The position numbers and the translations under genes are program-made. Positions 27,972 through 36,681 of a DNA stretch of 64,000 nt are shown here, in pieces. Origin of the DNA: Pseudomonas yamanorum. Its GTDB lineage: Bacteria; Pseudomonadota; Gammaproteobacteria; Pseudomonadales; Pseudomonadaceae. Under the pieces are notes generated by a model. It was not told where the DNA came from, made no database searches, and was given only the letters and a program-made list of their open reading frames with translations. Numbering within the stretch: the first letter of the stretch is position 1; every line of letters starts with the position of its first letter. The stretch covers positions 2,852,001-2,916,000 of the forward strand of contig NZ_LT629793.1 in the NCBI RefSeq assembly GCF_900105735.1, read 5' to 3'.

Positions 27972-29378
27972 TCAATCCTGCTTTAAAACCCAGAGCAATT
28001 CATGGCGGCGCACCGCCTTGCGGAAGAATTCATTCTCTCCGTAAGGCGATGGACTACGGCCCGCCAATAATTGCTGCAACCACCTGCGCACGCGGCGCTT
28101 GAACGGCGCCCGCGGCTGCAAGTCGTGCATCATGCCCAGGGCCATGGCCTTGTCTTGCTGCTGGTTCAGCGTGAGCGGCAAGCTGCAAGGCACCAGTTCG
28201 TGCGTGGCATCAAAGCGTGGCGGCAAGGCCACGCCAGCGCCCGAGTCGCCCATGGGCCAACGATCATTATCATGCAGGTGGTTGGCGTAGCCGAGCAATG
28301 TACCCGGCTGCCACTCCAGGCCTTGCAAGGCTTCGAGGATCGCGGCGTGGGCGCAGATGTGATCCGGGTGCGGATCCAGCAGCGGCGTTGGCAACACGAT
28401 GACCTGAGGGCGCGCCTTGAGCAGCAACGCCCGGAGGTCGGCAATCAGGTTTTTCCAAGTTGGGGCACCGTCCACATCCCCGGGCAAGGCCAGGGCATTG
28501 AACTGGCGAAACAGCCGCGTATCGTCCAACTGGGCTTCCCGGGAAGCCTGGGGCTGATCTGGCGCGGCCTGCATCGCCGGCAGTTGCATGCAGAAGTAGC
28601 CCAACTGCACGCACTGCGCCTCGGGTACGCCCGCCCAACGCGGCACGGTGACGCTATCCCAGGCACGCAGGCGGCCTTTTAGGCGTGCGGCATCGGCCTT
28701 GGGCATGCCCATTTGCTGATAGTGATCGGCTTCGATTTCGCCCGCTGTAAGGGTGACGATCCAGCTCTCATCGGCTTGGCTGTAGAGGCTGAAGGCGGCC
28801 AGCTCGGCATCGTCGGCATGGGGCGCAATGACCATGACGCGCTGGTGACGGTAATCCGGCTGGCGGAACAACCACAGCGTCGGCTGCCCCTTGATCCGGC
28901 AGAAACGCCCGCGCAAGCGCAGCTTACCTCCGGACAGCGCTTCGCCCATGCCTGTCAGGTTGAGATAGCGCCGCCCTGCGACACCTCGCTCGAAGACTTG
29001 CCGGTCTGGCGCATCCAGGCCCAACACTTCCACCGCCGGGTCGAGAAAACGCCCCAGCCACGAGCTTTTGAGCTCAACCCCTACGATCAGGGTTTCATCG
29101 CCCACCAAGGGCGTGTCCAACAGCAGGCGCCCTGCTTCAAGACGCAGACCCGCGCACTCGCTCCCTTCAGGAAACGCGTACTCATAGTCGTCTTTAGGCG
29201 AGTAGAACAGATGGTCGGCAAACCAGGCTTCATGCGCGGCCCACAGCACCACCGCCAGCAGCAGCGGCAACCACCAGGCCACCAGCACACCGACGGCCAC
29301 CAACAGCAAAAGTCCCACCAACAACGCAATACGCTTGTTGCGCCGATGCTGCTTGAGCAGTTGCTGTTTGCGACTCAT
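27972..29378 (-). CDS. dnpA: PIG-L family de-N-acetylase, membrane-anchored (DnpA-like)
   Basis: A 468-residue protein with a short basic N-terminus (MSRKQQLLKQHRRNKR) and one or two membrane helices (about 17-50). The PIG-L domain starts near residue 170: MVIAPHADDAELAAFSLY carries the zinc-binding PHXDD motif, and PLLDPHPDHICAHAAI the second metal site. The family removes N-acetyl groups from sugars. PA5002 (DnpA) in P. aeruginosa is linked to fluoroquinolone persistence, as I recall. I place the start at MSRKQQ, which overlaps the mig-14 stop (ATGA); the longer frame would read over that gene. Confidence 0.87.
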   Translation of the reverse strand: MSRKQQLLKQHRRNKRIALLVGLLLLVAVGVLVAWWLPLLLAVVLWAAHEAWFADHLFYSPKDDYEYAFPEGSECAGLRLEAGRLLLDTPLVGDETLIVGVELKSSWLGRFLDPAVEVLGLDAPDRQVFERGVAGRRYLNLTGMGEALSGGKLRLRGRFCRIKGQPTLWLFRQPDYRHQRVMVIAPHADDAELAAFSLYSQADESWIVTLTAGEIEADHYQQMGMPKADAARLKGRLRAWDSVTVPRWAGVPEAQCVQLGYFCMQLPAMQAAPDQPQASREAQLDDTRLFRQFNALALPGDVDGAPTWKNLIADLRALLLKARPQVIVLPTPLLDPHPDHICAHAAILEALQGLEWQPGTLLGYANHLHDNDRWPMGDSGAGVALPPRFDATHELVPCSLPLTLNQQQDKAMALGMMHDLQPRAPFKRRVRRWLQQLLAGRSPSPYGENEFFRKAVRRHELLWVLKQD

Positions 29379-30271
29379 ACGCTGAACACCGGCACCGGGT
29401 TGCACCAGCGCTCCTTGTATTCCCGATCGGAACGCCCGAAGGAGAAACGCAGCGGCTTGTCGCTCGCTCGCGCTTGCTCCCAGGCACTTTGGGTATTCAG
29501 GAAGCTCAACACGCTGCCAGGGCTGAATGCCTTGGTTTCCGGGTCGACACCGCCGTTGACGTACTCGGCGCTGACCCATTCCGGCGCCTGCACCTGATAC
29601 ACCAGTTGCACGGCAATCGCAGCGTCATTGAGAAACAGCACCGAGCCGAACAGGAACTCCTTGAGCAGCTCCAGCACTTCGGCCAGACGTTCGGCCCCTG
29701 CGGCCGGGAAACCCCAGCGCCGCTGGAACAGGTCGCAGTAAATCGCCGCCAGTTCGCTGCTGGAAAACTCGCTGACCGCCCGCACCACGCCGCCCGCCTC
29801 TTCCAGCAAACGCAGTTCGCGGCGCTGGTTGTAGCGAAACTTCTTCGACAGCTCTTCCGGTGTGCGCGCCATGGCCAACTGCTCGGCCTGGGGCTTGAGG
29901 GTGCTTACGCGCCCCTCATTCAGTGCAGAGAGATAACGCGCGCGATGGCGCAGCGGCAACTGCGCATCGGCGGCAATCGGCAGGATGATCTCGGCGTTAC
30001 CCAGATCAAACAGGCCTTTTTTGCCTTTGCGCTTGAGCACGTCCTTGGACAGGGCCAGGTCGCGCCCCCAGGTAGCAATTGCACCTTTCAGCTCGCCGTC
30101 CTGCTCCCAGCCCAGGTAACGCACCGGAATCTGCGCCAGGTGCGCCAGCCGCTCGACGATCTGCGGATGGGTTGCCACGCTGCCACCAAAACGCTGCCAG
30201 GCCTGGGAGTAAACCTCGGCCTCGACAGGCGTCCAGCCACGTTCACGCCAGCCCTGGAAGCGGTTCAGCAT
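29375..30271 (-). CDS. mig-14: Mig-14-like antimicrobial peptide resistance protein
   Basis: A 298-residue protein with a GNAT-like acyltransferase fold. The conserved Mig-14 elements are the N-terminal WTPVEAEVYSQAWQRFGGSV, then SKKFRYNQRRELRLLEEAGG, FQRRWGFPAAGAERL, and the C-terminal LRFSFGRSDREYKERWCNPV. In Salmonella and P. aeruginosa Mig-14 supports resistance to cationic peptides; its chemistry is not settled. The start abuts the wapO stop with no gap and its stop overlaps dnpA, so all three are expected on one transcript. Confidence 0.85.
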   Translation of the reverse strand: MLNRFQGWRERGWTPVEAEVYSQAWQRFGGSVATHPQIVERLAHLAQIPVRYLGWEQDGELKGAIATWGRDLALSKDVLKRKGKKGLFDLGNAEIILPIAADAQLPLRHRARYLSALNEGRVSTLKPQAEQLAMARTPEELSKKFRYNQRRELRLLEEAGGVVRAVSEFSSSELAAIYCDLFQRRWGFPAAGAERLAEVLELLKEFLFGSVLFLNDAAIAVQLVYQVQAPEWVSAEYVNGGVDPETKAFSPGSVLSFLNTQSAWEQARASDKPLRFSFGRSDREYKERWCNPVPVFSV

Positions 30272-32029
30272 TTAGACCACAGCGTCATAAGGGTCCACGC
30301 CGTCCTTGACCACCAGGATGTCTTCCATGATCAAGTACTGCAGGTCGGAACCGAAGAACATGTTCAGCGCATCAGTCGGCGAGCAGATCATCGCTTCACC
30401 ACGACGGTTGAGCGAGGTGTTCAGCGACACACCGTTGCCGGTCAGCACTTCCAGCTCTTTCATCATGTCGTAGTAGCGCGGGTTGTATTCGCGCTTGAGC
30501 ACCTGGGCACGGGAGGTTCCATCTTCATGGACCACTTCCGGCACGCGGGTTTTCCACTCTTCCGACACCTCGAAGGTGAAGGTCATGAACGGCGCAGGGT
30601 GATCGACCTTGATCATCTGCGGCGCGACGGTGTCGAGCATCGACGGGCAGAAAGGCCTCCAGCGCTCGCGGAACTTGATCTGGTGGTTGATCCGGTCAGC
30701 CACGCCGGTGGCGCTTGGGCAACCGATGATCGAACGACCGCCCAAGGCACGCGGGCCAAACTCCATGCGGCCCTGGAACCAGGCCACCGGGTTGCCGTCG
30801 ACCATGATCTTGGCGATGCGCTTGGGCATGTTTTCGATCTTGCGCCAGACCGGCTTGCTCTCGTGCTTGGCGCACGCGGCGATCACGTCTTCGTTGCTGT
30901 AGGACGGGCCGAGATAGACGTGTTCCATCTTCTCCACCGGTACACCACGGGCATGGGACACGTAGGCTGCCGCACCGACCGCGGTGCCGGCATCGCCGGA
31001 CGCCGGCTGCACAAACAGCTCCTTGACGTCGTCACGGGCAATGATCTTCTGGTTCAGCTTGACGTTCAGTGCACAGCCGCCGGCGAAGGCCAGCTTGCCG
31101 GTGTCTTTGAGGATGTCGCCCAGGTAATGGTCGATCATCTGCAACGCCAGCTTCTCGAACAGTGCCTGCATGCTGGCCGCGTAGTGGATGTACGGCTCGT
31201 CGGCGATATCGCCTTCGCGCTTCGGACCCAGCCACTCGATCAGCTTCGGCGAGAAGTAGAACCCCTTGCCCTTCTCTTTGTAGCGGCGCAGGCCGATGAC
31301 GTTGGCGTAGTCGGTGTTGATCACCAGCTCGCCGTTTTCAAAGGAGGCCAGGCGCGAGAAATCGTACTTGCTGGCATCGCCATACGGCGCCATGCCCATG
31401 ACCTTGAACTCACCGTCGAGCATCTCGAAACCGAGGAACTCGGTGATCGCGCCATACAGGCCGCCGAGGGAGTCCGGATCGTAGAATTCCTTGATCTTGT
31501 GGATCTTGCCGTTTTCGCCGTAGCCGAAGAAGGTGGTGGCGTACTCGCCCTTGCCGTCGATCCCGAGAATCGCGGTCTTCTCCTGGAAACCCGAGCAGTG
31601 GTAGGCGCTGGAAGCGTGGGCCAGGTGGTGTTCAACCGGTTCGATCTTGATTTTCTTCGGATCGAAGCCCAGTTGCTCCAGGCACCAGACGATCTTGTTG
31701 CGATAGCGCTTGTAGCGACGGTTGCCCATCAGGATCGCATCGAGGGCGCGGTCCGGGGCGTACCAGTAACGCTTGGCATAGTGCCAGCGGGCCTCGCCGA
31801 ACAGGCTGATGGGGGCGAACGGAATCGCGACCACGTCAACGTCGGAAGGCTTGATACCGGCTTGTTCCAGGCAGAACTTCGCCGACTCGTAGGGCATGCG
31901 GTTCTTTGCATGTTTGTCGCGTACGAAGCGCTCTTCTTCGGCGGCAGCGATCAGCTTGCCGTCGATATACAAGGCTGCGGAAGGATCATGGCTAAGGGCG
32001 CCGGACAGGCCAAGAATCGTCAATGCCAC
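30272..32029 (-). CDS. wapO: LPS-core carbamoyltransferase (NodU/CmcH family)
   Basis: A 585-residue O-carbamoyltransferase, expected to place a carbamoyl group from carbamoyl phosphate on inner-core heptose, a Pseudomonas LPS hallmark. The N-terminal Kae1-like part has ILGLSGALSHDPSAAL and EEERFVRDKHAKNRMP, with the metal-binding histidines in EPVEHHLAHASSAYHCSGF. The C-terminal YrdC-like part shows FQGRMEFGPRALGGRSII and FNTSLNRRGE-type motif SLNTSLNRRGEAMI. It heads the wapO to wapR gene group. The 154-bp gap upstream should hold its promoter. Confidence 0.92.
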   Translation of the reverse strand: MALTILGLSGALSHDPSAALYIDGKLIAAAEEERFVRDKHAKNRMPYESAKFCLEQAGIKPSDVDVVAIPFAPISLFGEARWHYAKRYWYAPDRALDAILMGNRRYKRYRNKIVWCLEQLGFDPKKIKIEPVEHHLAHASSAYHCSGFQEKTAILGIDGKGEYATTFFGYGENGKIHKIKEFYDPDSLGGLYGAITEFLGFEMLDGEFKVMGMAPYGDASKYDFSRLASFENGELVINTDYANVIGLRRYKEKGKGFYFSPKLIEWLGPKREGDIADEPYIHYAASMQALFEKLALQMIDHYLGDILKDTGKLAFAGGCALNVKLNQKIIARDDVKELFVQPASGDAGTAVGAAAYVSHARGVPVEKMEHVYLGPSYSNEDVIAACAKHESKPVWRKIENMPKRIAKIMVDGNPVAWFQGRMEFGPRALGGRSIIGCPSATGVADRINHQIKFRERWRPFCPSMLDTVAPQMIKVDHPAPFMTFTFEVSEEWKTRVPEVVHEDGTSRAQVLKREYNPRYYDMMKELEVLTGNGVSLNTSLNRRGEAMICSPTDALNMFFGSDLQYLIMEDILVVKDGVDPYDAVV

Positions 32030-32183
32030 AGGGGTCTAGCCTCTTTTAGTCTGCATGCAGGCGCGTCACGCCTGAAAAAAGTGTGCTTCTCGCCTGGGCG
32101 AGAAACAGCTAAAGGGCGGGATTATAGCGTAAACACGGCGCGGGATGATCTAGGGATTGTGGCGACCGGTTGTCACTGCAGAC

Positions 32184-32537
32184 CTAGCGGAATATCTCGA
32201 TGCTGCCGTCCCTGTTCTGGCGGTAAACCGTGTAGGGCAGCACGAGGGTGTCGAGCAAGCCGGAGCCCACCAGCTCGGCGGCGAAGATCGGCAGGGAGCC
32301 GGAGGCATCGCGCGTGTGCTCTTTGGTGGTGTCGGGGGCGCCGTTCAGTGTGCAAAAACCGTAGATCACCCCACTGTAGATACGCGGCACGTTTTCACAG
32401 TAACTGCGCGATTCCTTGAGGTTCTGGCTGGCAACGGCGTCCGGGCGAAACACCGTGTTGATGGTGCCGCAACCGGTGGTGGATACCAGTACAGCGGCGA
32501 GAAGACATTTGGTTGTAAGACTCACGGACAACTCCAT
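32184..32537 (-). CDS. YceK/YidQ-family lipoprotein (paralogue 1)
   Basis: A 117-residue lipoprotein from MELSVSLTTKCLLAAV, with lipobox STTGC. The frame is open further upstream, but only this start gives a proper signal peptide. The YceK/YidQ (DUF1375) features are CGTINTVFRP, YCENVPRIYSGVIYGFC and LLDTLVLPYTVYRQ. The family function is unknown; E. coli members are small envelope lipoproteins. It lies just downstream of a clear paralogue on the same strand (53-bp gap). Confidence 0.85.
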   Translation of the reverse strand: MELSVSLTTKCLLAAVLVSTTGCGTINTVFRPDAVASQNLKESRSYCENVPRIYSGVIYGFCTLNGAPDTTKEHTRDASGSLPIFAAELVGSGLLDTLVLPYTVYRQNRDGSIEIFR

Positions 32538-32590
32538 TTGGCATAAGTGTGGGCGTTCATCCCTGGCCCATATAACCCTACTGGATCCGT

Positions 32591-32923
32591 TTATGAACCC
32601 GGGCGCCAATAAATACTGATGTTGCCATCGGCACCTTGGCGATAAACCGTATAGGGCAGGACTACTGTATCAACAATGCCCGAGACCGTTATATCCAATA
32701 GAACGAACGGCACCAGTATTCCAGTAGGGTCCGGCACGGCATGCAGCAGGCAGAAATCGAAGGCGACGCCACTGTAGACACGAGGAATCGACTGACAATA
32801 GGTTTTTTGCTTTCTGAGTTCACGTGCCGCTGCCGCATCCTCGCGCAATACCGTATTGGCCGTTCCACAGCCGCTCAACACAAGGATTCCAATGCTTAGC
32901 GCAGCAGTCATTTTTAGTGTCAT
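32591..32923 (-). CDS. YceK/YidQ-family lipoprotein (paralogue 2)
   Basis: A 110-residue lipoprotein with signal MTLKMTAALSIGILVLSGC (lipobox LSGC). It shares with its neighbour the order CGTANTV, RELRKQKTYCQSIPRVYSGV, FC, and IVDTVVLPYTVYRQ followed by a short polar end (DGNISIYW). This is a tandem duplication with marked divergence. It is divergent from the TonB receptor gene across 157 bp. Together the three genes separate two halves of the LPS core locus. Confidence 0.85.
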   Translation of the reverse strand: MTLKMTAALSIGILVLSGCGTANTVLREDAAAARELRKQKTYCQSIPRVYSGVAFDFCLLHAVPDPTGILVPFVLLDITVSGIVDTVVLPYTVYRQGADGNISIYWRPGS

Positions 32924-33080
32924 GGCCAGCCCTCTGAATGGTCAGCAACGCTAACATTGGCCCTGTTCGTGCCCCAGACCCCGTGCACCGCCGCGCCATG
33001 TAGGAGGATTCCGAAATGGTAAAAGCTGGCTGAATCTTTAAACTCGCGCACTTTTGTGCGTCATGGATGCTGGTTTACTC

Positions 33081-35171
33081 ATGAAAGTTGCTGCCCCCAA
33101 ACGCTTCGCCCTGTTGCTTCCCGGCCTTCTGGGACTGTGTAACGGCGCCCTGGCCGACGAGGCTCCGCTGGTCCTCGACCCCAGCGTGGTCACCGGCTCG
33201 CGTAGCGCCAGCCCGTCGTTTGACCTGCCTTATTCCGTGGACAGCATCAGCCGTGAGCAAATCAGCGACGGCCAACTGGGCATCAATGCCTCCGAAGCCT
33301 TGTCCCGCGTGCCTGGCCTGGTGGTTCAAAACCGCCAGAACTACGCCCAGGACTTGCAGATTTCCTCCCGTGGCTTCGGTGCCCGCTCGGCGTTTGGGGT
33401 GCGCGGTATCAAGCTGATCGCCGACGGCATCCCTGCCAGCACCCCGGACGGCCAGGGCCAGGCCGCCACGTTCAACCTCGACACCGCCGAGCGCATCGAA
33501 GTCCTGCGCGGCCCGGCCGCTACGCTCTATGGCAGCAATGCGGGCGGCGTAATCCAGATGTTTTCCCGCAACGGCGAAGGCCCACCGCGCATCGGCGCCG
33601 AGACGCTGGTGGGCAGTGACGGCCTGAGCAAGAACCATCTGACCGCCGAAGGCGCGGCAGACGGCGCAGGTTTTGTGCTGGACGCCTCGCGCATGGACAC
33701 CGATGGCTATCGCGACCACAGCAGCGCCCGTCGCGACCAGACCTTTGCCAAGCTCAATTTCGAGCCGGATGAAGACAGCAAACTGGCACTGATCTATAGC
33801 AGCCTGGAGCAAAACGGCACCCAGGATCCGCTTGGGCAGGCGTGGGATGCATACAAGGCTGACCCGCGCTCGGTCAGCAGCGCCGCCGAGCTGTACAACA
33901 CCCGCAAGAGCATTGACCACCAGCAAGTGGGGATGAATTACGAGCGGTACTTTGGTGAGGCAACGCTGCAGGTGAATGCCTATACCGGGCGGCGGAGTGT
34001 GATTCAGTATTTGTCGATTCCCAAGGGAACGCCCGCCAACGAACGCGGCGGCGGCGTGGTCCAATTCGACCGCAAGTTCTACGGCGGCTCCGTGCGCTGG
34101 ATGCAGCCCATCGACAGCGTGCCGGGCGAGCTGATGATCATCACCGGCCTGGATTTCGACCAGAGCGAAGACAGCCGCCACGGCTACCAGAACTACAGCG
34201 GCAACACCCTTGGCGTAAAAGGCCAGCTACGCCGGGATGAAATCGACACCGCTCGCAGCCTCGACCCCTACATCCAGGCCAACTGGGCCATCGACCGCTG
34301 GACCCTGCAAGCCGGAGTCCGCCACAGCACCATGGAACTGGACGTCGACGACCAGTTCCTGAGTAACGGCGACTCCAGCGGCAACAAGACCTACCAGAAG
34401 AACACGCCGTCCGTCAGCGTGATGTACGCCTTCACGCCCGACCTGCACGGCTACATCAGTGCCGGCAAGGGTTTCGAGACGCCGACTCAGGCGGAGTTGG
34501 CCTATGCGCCAGGCAATATCGAAGGGTTTAACTTCGGCCTGAAGCCGTCCGAAAGCACACAATATGAAGTGGGCTTGAAGGCACAGCTGAGCGACACCCG
34601 GATCAACGCCGCTGTCTTCCAGATCACCACCGAGGACGAGTTGGTGGTGGATCAATCGATCGGCGGCCGCACCAGCTACCAGAACGCCGGTCGCACCCTG
34701 CGTCGCGGCTTCGAGCTGGGCATCGAAAGCCAGCTCAGCGAACAGTGGAGCACCAACATCGCCTACACCCGCCTGCAAGCCACCTACGACAGCGACTTCA
34801 TCGGCGGCGGCAAACCGGTGGACAAAGGCAACTACCTCCCCGGCGTCCCGCAAACCACGTTATTCGCCGAACTGAACTGGAAACCCCGGGACTGGGTCAG
34901 CACCGCCCTGGAAGGCATGTACCGCAGCAAGGTCTACGTCGAAGACACCAACCAGCAACACGCGGCACCGGGCTACAGCGTATTCAACTGGCGGGCGCGG
35001 TTTGAGCAGAAGGTGCAGCACTGGACCTTTCACCAGACCTTGCGCCTGGATAACTTGCTGGATCGCCAATATGTGGGGTCGGTGATTGTCGGAGACGGCA
35101 ACGGACGCTATTACGAAGCAGCGCCGGGACGCTCGTGGTACGCCGGCGCAGGCGCCGAGTACACATTTTAG
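33081..35171 (+). CDS. TonB-dependent outer-membrane receptor (YncD-like)
   Basis: A 22-strand outer-membrane transporter, 696 residues from the preferred start MKVAAPKRFALLL, which gives a standard signal peptide. In-frame ATGs at 33054 and 33063 are possible but add unlikely residues. The plug domain shows DPSVVTGSRSASPSFDLPYS, GINASEALSRVPGLVVQNR, LQISSRGFGARSAFGVRGI and RIEVLRGPAATLYGSNAGGV; the barrel ends in the aromatic GAGAEYTF. It most resembles the YncD-type probable iron receptors. The ligand is not evident. It is an insertion relative to the P. aeruginosa LPS locus as I remember it. Confidence 0.9.
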   Translation: MKVAAPKRFALLLPGLLGLCNGALADEAPLVLDPSVVTGSRSASPSFDLPYSVDSISREQISDGQLGINASEALSRVPGLVVQNRQNYAQDLQISSRGFGARSAFGVRGIKLIADGIPASTPDGQGQAATFNLDTAERIEVLRGPAATLYGSNAGGVIQMFSRNGEGPPRIGAETLVGSDGLSKNHLTAEGAADGAGFVLDASRMDTDGYRDHSSARRDQTFAKLNFEPDEDSKLALIYSSLEQNGTQDPLGQAWDAYKADPRSVSSAAELYNTRKSIDHQQVGMNYERYFGEATLQVNAYTGRRSVIQYLSIPKGTPANERGGGVVQFDRKFYGGSVRWMQPIDSVPGELMIITGLDFDQSEDSRHGYQNYSGNTLGVKGQLRRDEIDTARSLDPYIQANWAIDRWTLQAGVRHSTMELDVDDQFLSNGDSSGNKTYQKNTPSVSVMYAFTPDLHGYISAGKGFETPTQAELAYAPGNIEGFNFGLKPSESTQYEVGLKAQLSDTRINAAVFQITTEDELVVDQSIGGRTSYQNAGRTLRRGFELGIESQLSEQWSTNIAYTRLQATYDSDFIGGGKPVDKGNYLPGVPQTTLFAELNWKPRDWVSTALEGMYRSKVYVEDTNQQHAAPGYSVFNWRARFEQKVQHWTFHQTLRLDNLLDRQYVGSVIVGDGNGRYYEAAPGRSWYAGAGAEYTF

Positions 35172-35188
35172 AAACTGACCATCGAACT

Positions 35189-35230
35189 TGTGGCGAGGGA
35201 GCTTGCTCCCGTTGGGCCGCGCAGCGGCCC
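35189..35230. repeat. Single REP-like element plus hairpin
   Basis: TGTGGCGAGGGAGCTTGCTC (with GGGAGC/GCTCCC stem) is followed by GGGCCGCGCAGCGGCCC, a 7-bp stem with a 3-nt loop. It fills the 67-bp gap between the convergent TonB receptor and kinase genes. It looks like one half of a REP pair and may end both transcripts. Confidence 0.65.
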
Positions 35231-35238
35231 CAAAACCC

Positions 35239-36681
35239 CTACCCCACTGCCTTTGGCAACCGCTGGTCAATCACCCGATACAACGCACTGCTCTCAGGCC
35301 AGTTACGCATAAACCTTGCCCGATCCCTGGCATATGCCGGAGCGAAGCTGCTCAAGGACGTGTGCTGACACATCGAATCAAGGTCGATAAGCGCCCAGCG
35401 ATCCGTGTGCCAGAACAGGTTATGCCCCTTGAAATCCCCATGGCTGATGCGCTCGCGGATCAACTCTGCAAACAAGTAATCCAGGGCCTGCAATTCGGCC
35501 TCGGGCGCCTCGCCACTTTCAACGTACGGTGCAAACCGCTCGATGATGTCCGGCCCCGGCAGGTACTCGGTCACCAGGTACGCCCGGCTGCGCAGCCACA
35601 GGAAACGCTTTTCCAGCAGCGCCAGCGGCTTGGGCGTGGCGATACCGAGGAACGCCAGGCGATTGCCTTCGCGCCACGAATGCCAGGCCCGGCTCGGCCG
35701 CCAGAAACGCTTGAGCCAATGGGCAAAACCCTTGATGTTGTAGCGTTTGATCACGAGGGGCCGACCGCCCACCTCGACCTTGGCGACACTGGCTGCACCA
35801 CCGGTCTTATACAGGTGCCCCAAGTCGAGTAGCGCGTCGGCCTGCTCCAGCACTGGCAGCATCGACGCCTCTTCCTCACGACGGGTCGCGCGCAAAGCGA
35901 ATGGCCCGCGCACCACACTGAACAGCGTGCACTCACGGCCAACCTTGCTCAGGAAATCCTTCAAGCGCCAGGCACTGACTTTACGTACCTGCTTTTGCAG
36001 CGCTTCCAGCGGCAAGGCATGCTCGCCATTGCTCAGCAGATAATGCACCAGCAGCTCTTCGGTAAATGGCTCGAGGTTTTTCGGCAACTGTGCGAAAAAC
36101 ACCCCGAGGTTTTCCAGCACCCGGTTGCGCGACAGCGGCTTGCCCGCCTCTTCGACACAGATCCCGGCACCATCGATCAGATACAGCTTGCCGTCCTGGC
36201 GCAGCAGGTTGTCCAGGTGCAGGTCTTCCTGCCACAAGCCTTTGGCGTGCATCTGCGCAATTGCACCCAGCGCTTCGGCGAGCACCGCTTGCTGCTCGTC
36301 AGCCAGCGGCGGCAAGGCTTCGACGGCATGCCAGGCATCGGCCAGGCTGTCGGCGCCTTCCAGAAACTCGAACAGCAGCCAACCGCCCTCACCTTCTTGC
36401 AGACCATCGGCCAGCAACAGCGGCGTGGTCAGGCCTTGCTCAGCCAACAACCGCACGCCCCTGAGTTCACGCTGAAAATGCCGCGCCGCCTTGCTGCCCA
36501 CCAGCAGTTTGGCCAGCACCGGGCGCCCGCGCCACACGGCTGCGCCGACATAGCGCTGGCCCGGCAATACCCGCAGCAAACTGAGCAATTGCAACTGCCC
36601 AGGCCCGGCAGCGTCCGCCAGCTCGATGCTCAAGGGCAGGCTGGGTGTACGGCCGGCATTTTTCAGTTCGGACAAACGCAT
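35239..36681 (-). CDS. Tandem-domain InaA/LPS-kinase family protein (PA5006-like)
   Basis: A 480-residue protein holding two kinase-fold domains. Domain 1 (about 40-215) has the catalytic loop WQEDLHLDNLL (D153) and metal motif YLIDGAGI. Domain 2 (about 285-470) has ASVAKVEVGGRPLVIKRYN, the loop ISHGDFKGHNLF (D416) and ALIDLDSM. Both keep the HXDXXXXN-type aspartate, so either could be active. It probably phosphorylates LPS core heptose or a related sugar, by position. The start MRLSELKNAG shares a TGATG junction with the preceding kinase gene; it is the last gene of the waaF operon. Confidence 0.82.
   Translation of the reverse strand: MRLSELKNAGRTPSLPLSIELADAAGPGQLQLLSLLRVLPGQRYVGAAVWRGRPVLAKLLVGSKAARHFQRELRGVRLLAEQGLTTPLLLADGLQEGEGGWLLFEFLEGADSLADAWHAVEALPPLADEQQAVLAEALGAIAQMHAKGLWQEDLHLDNLLRQDGKLYLIDGAGICVEEAGKPLSRNRVLENLGVFFAQLPKNLEPFTEELLVHYLLSNGEHALPLEALQKQVRKVSAWRLKDFLSKVGRECTLFSVVRGPFALRATRREEEASMLPVLEQADALLDLGHLYKTGGAASVAKVEVGGRPLVIKRYNIKGFAHWLKRFWRPSRAWHSWREGNRLAFLGIATPKPLALLEKRFLWLRSRAYLVTEYLPGPDIIERFAPYVESGEAPEAELQALDYLFAELIRERISHGDFKGHNLFWHTDRWALIDLDSMCQHTSLSSFAPAYARDRARFMRNWPESSALYRVIDQRLPKAVG

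Noticed and set aside
29474..32419. A 981-residue plus-strand frame opposite mig-14 and the carbamoyltransferase
   Set aside because: Both genes on the minus strand are recognised families with coupled junctions. The plus frame is a shadow with histidine/glutamine-rich composition.
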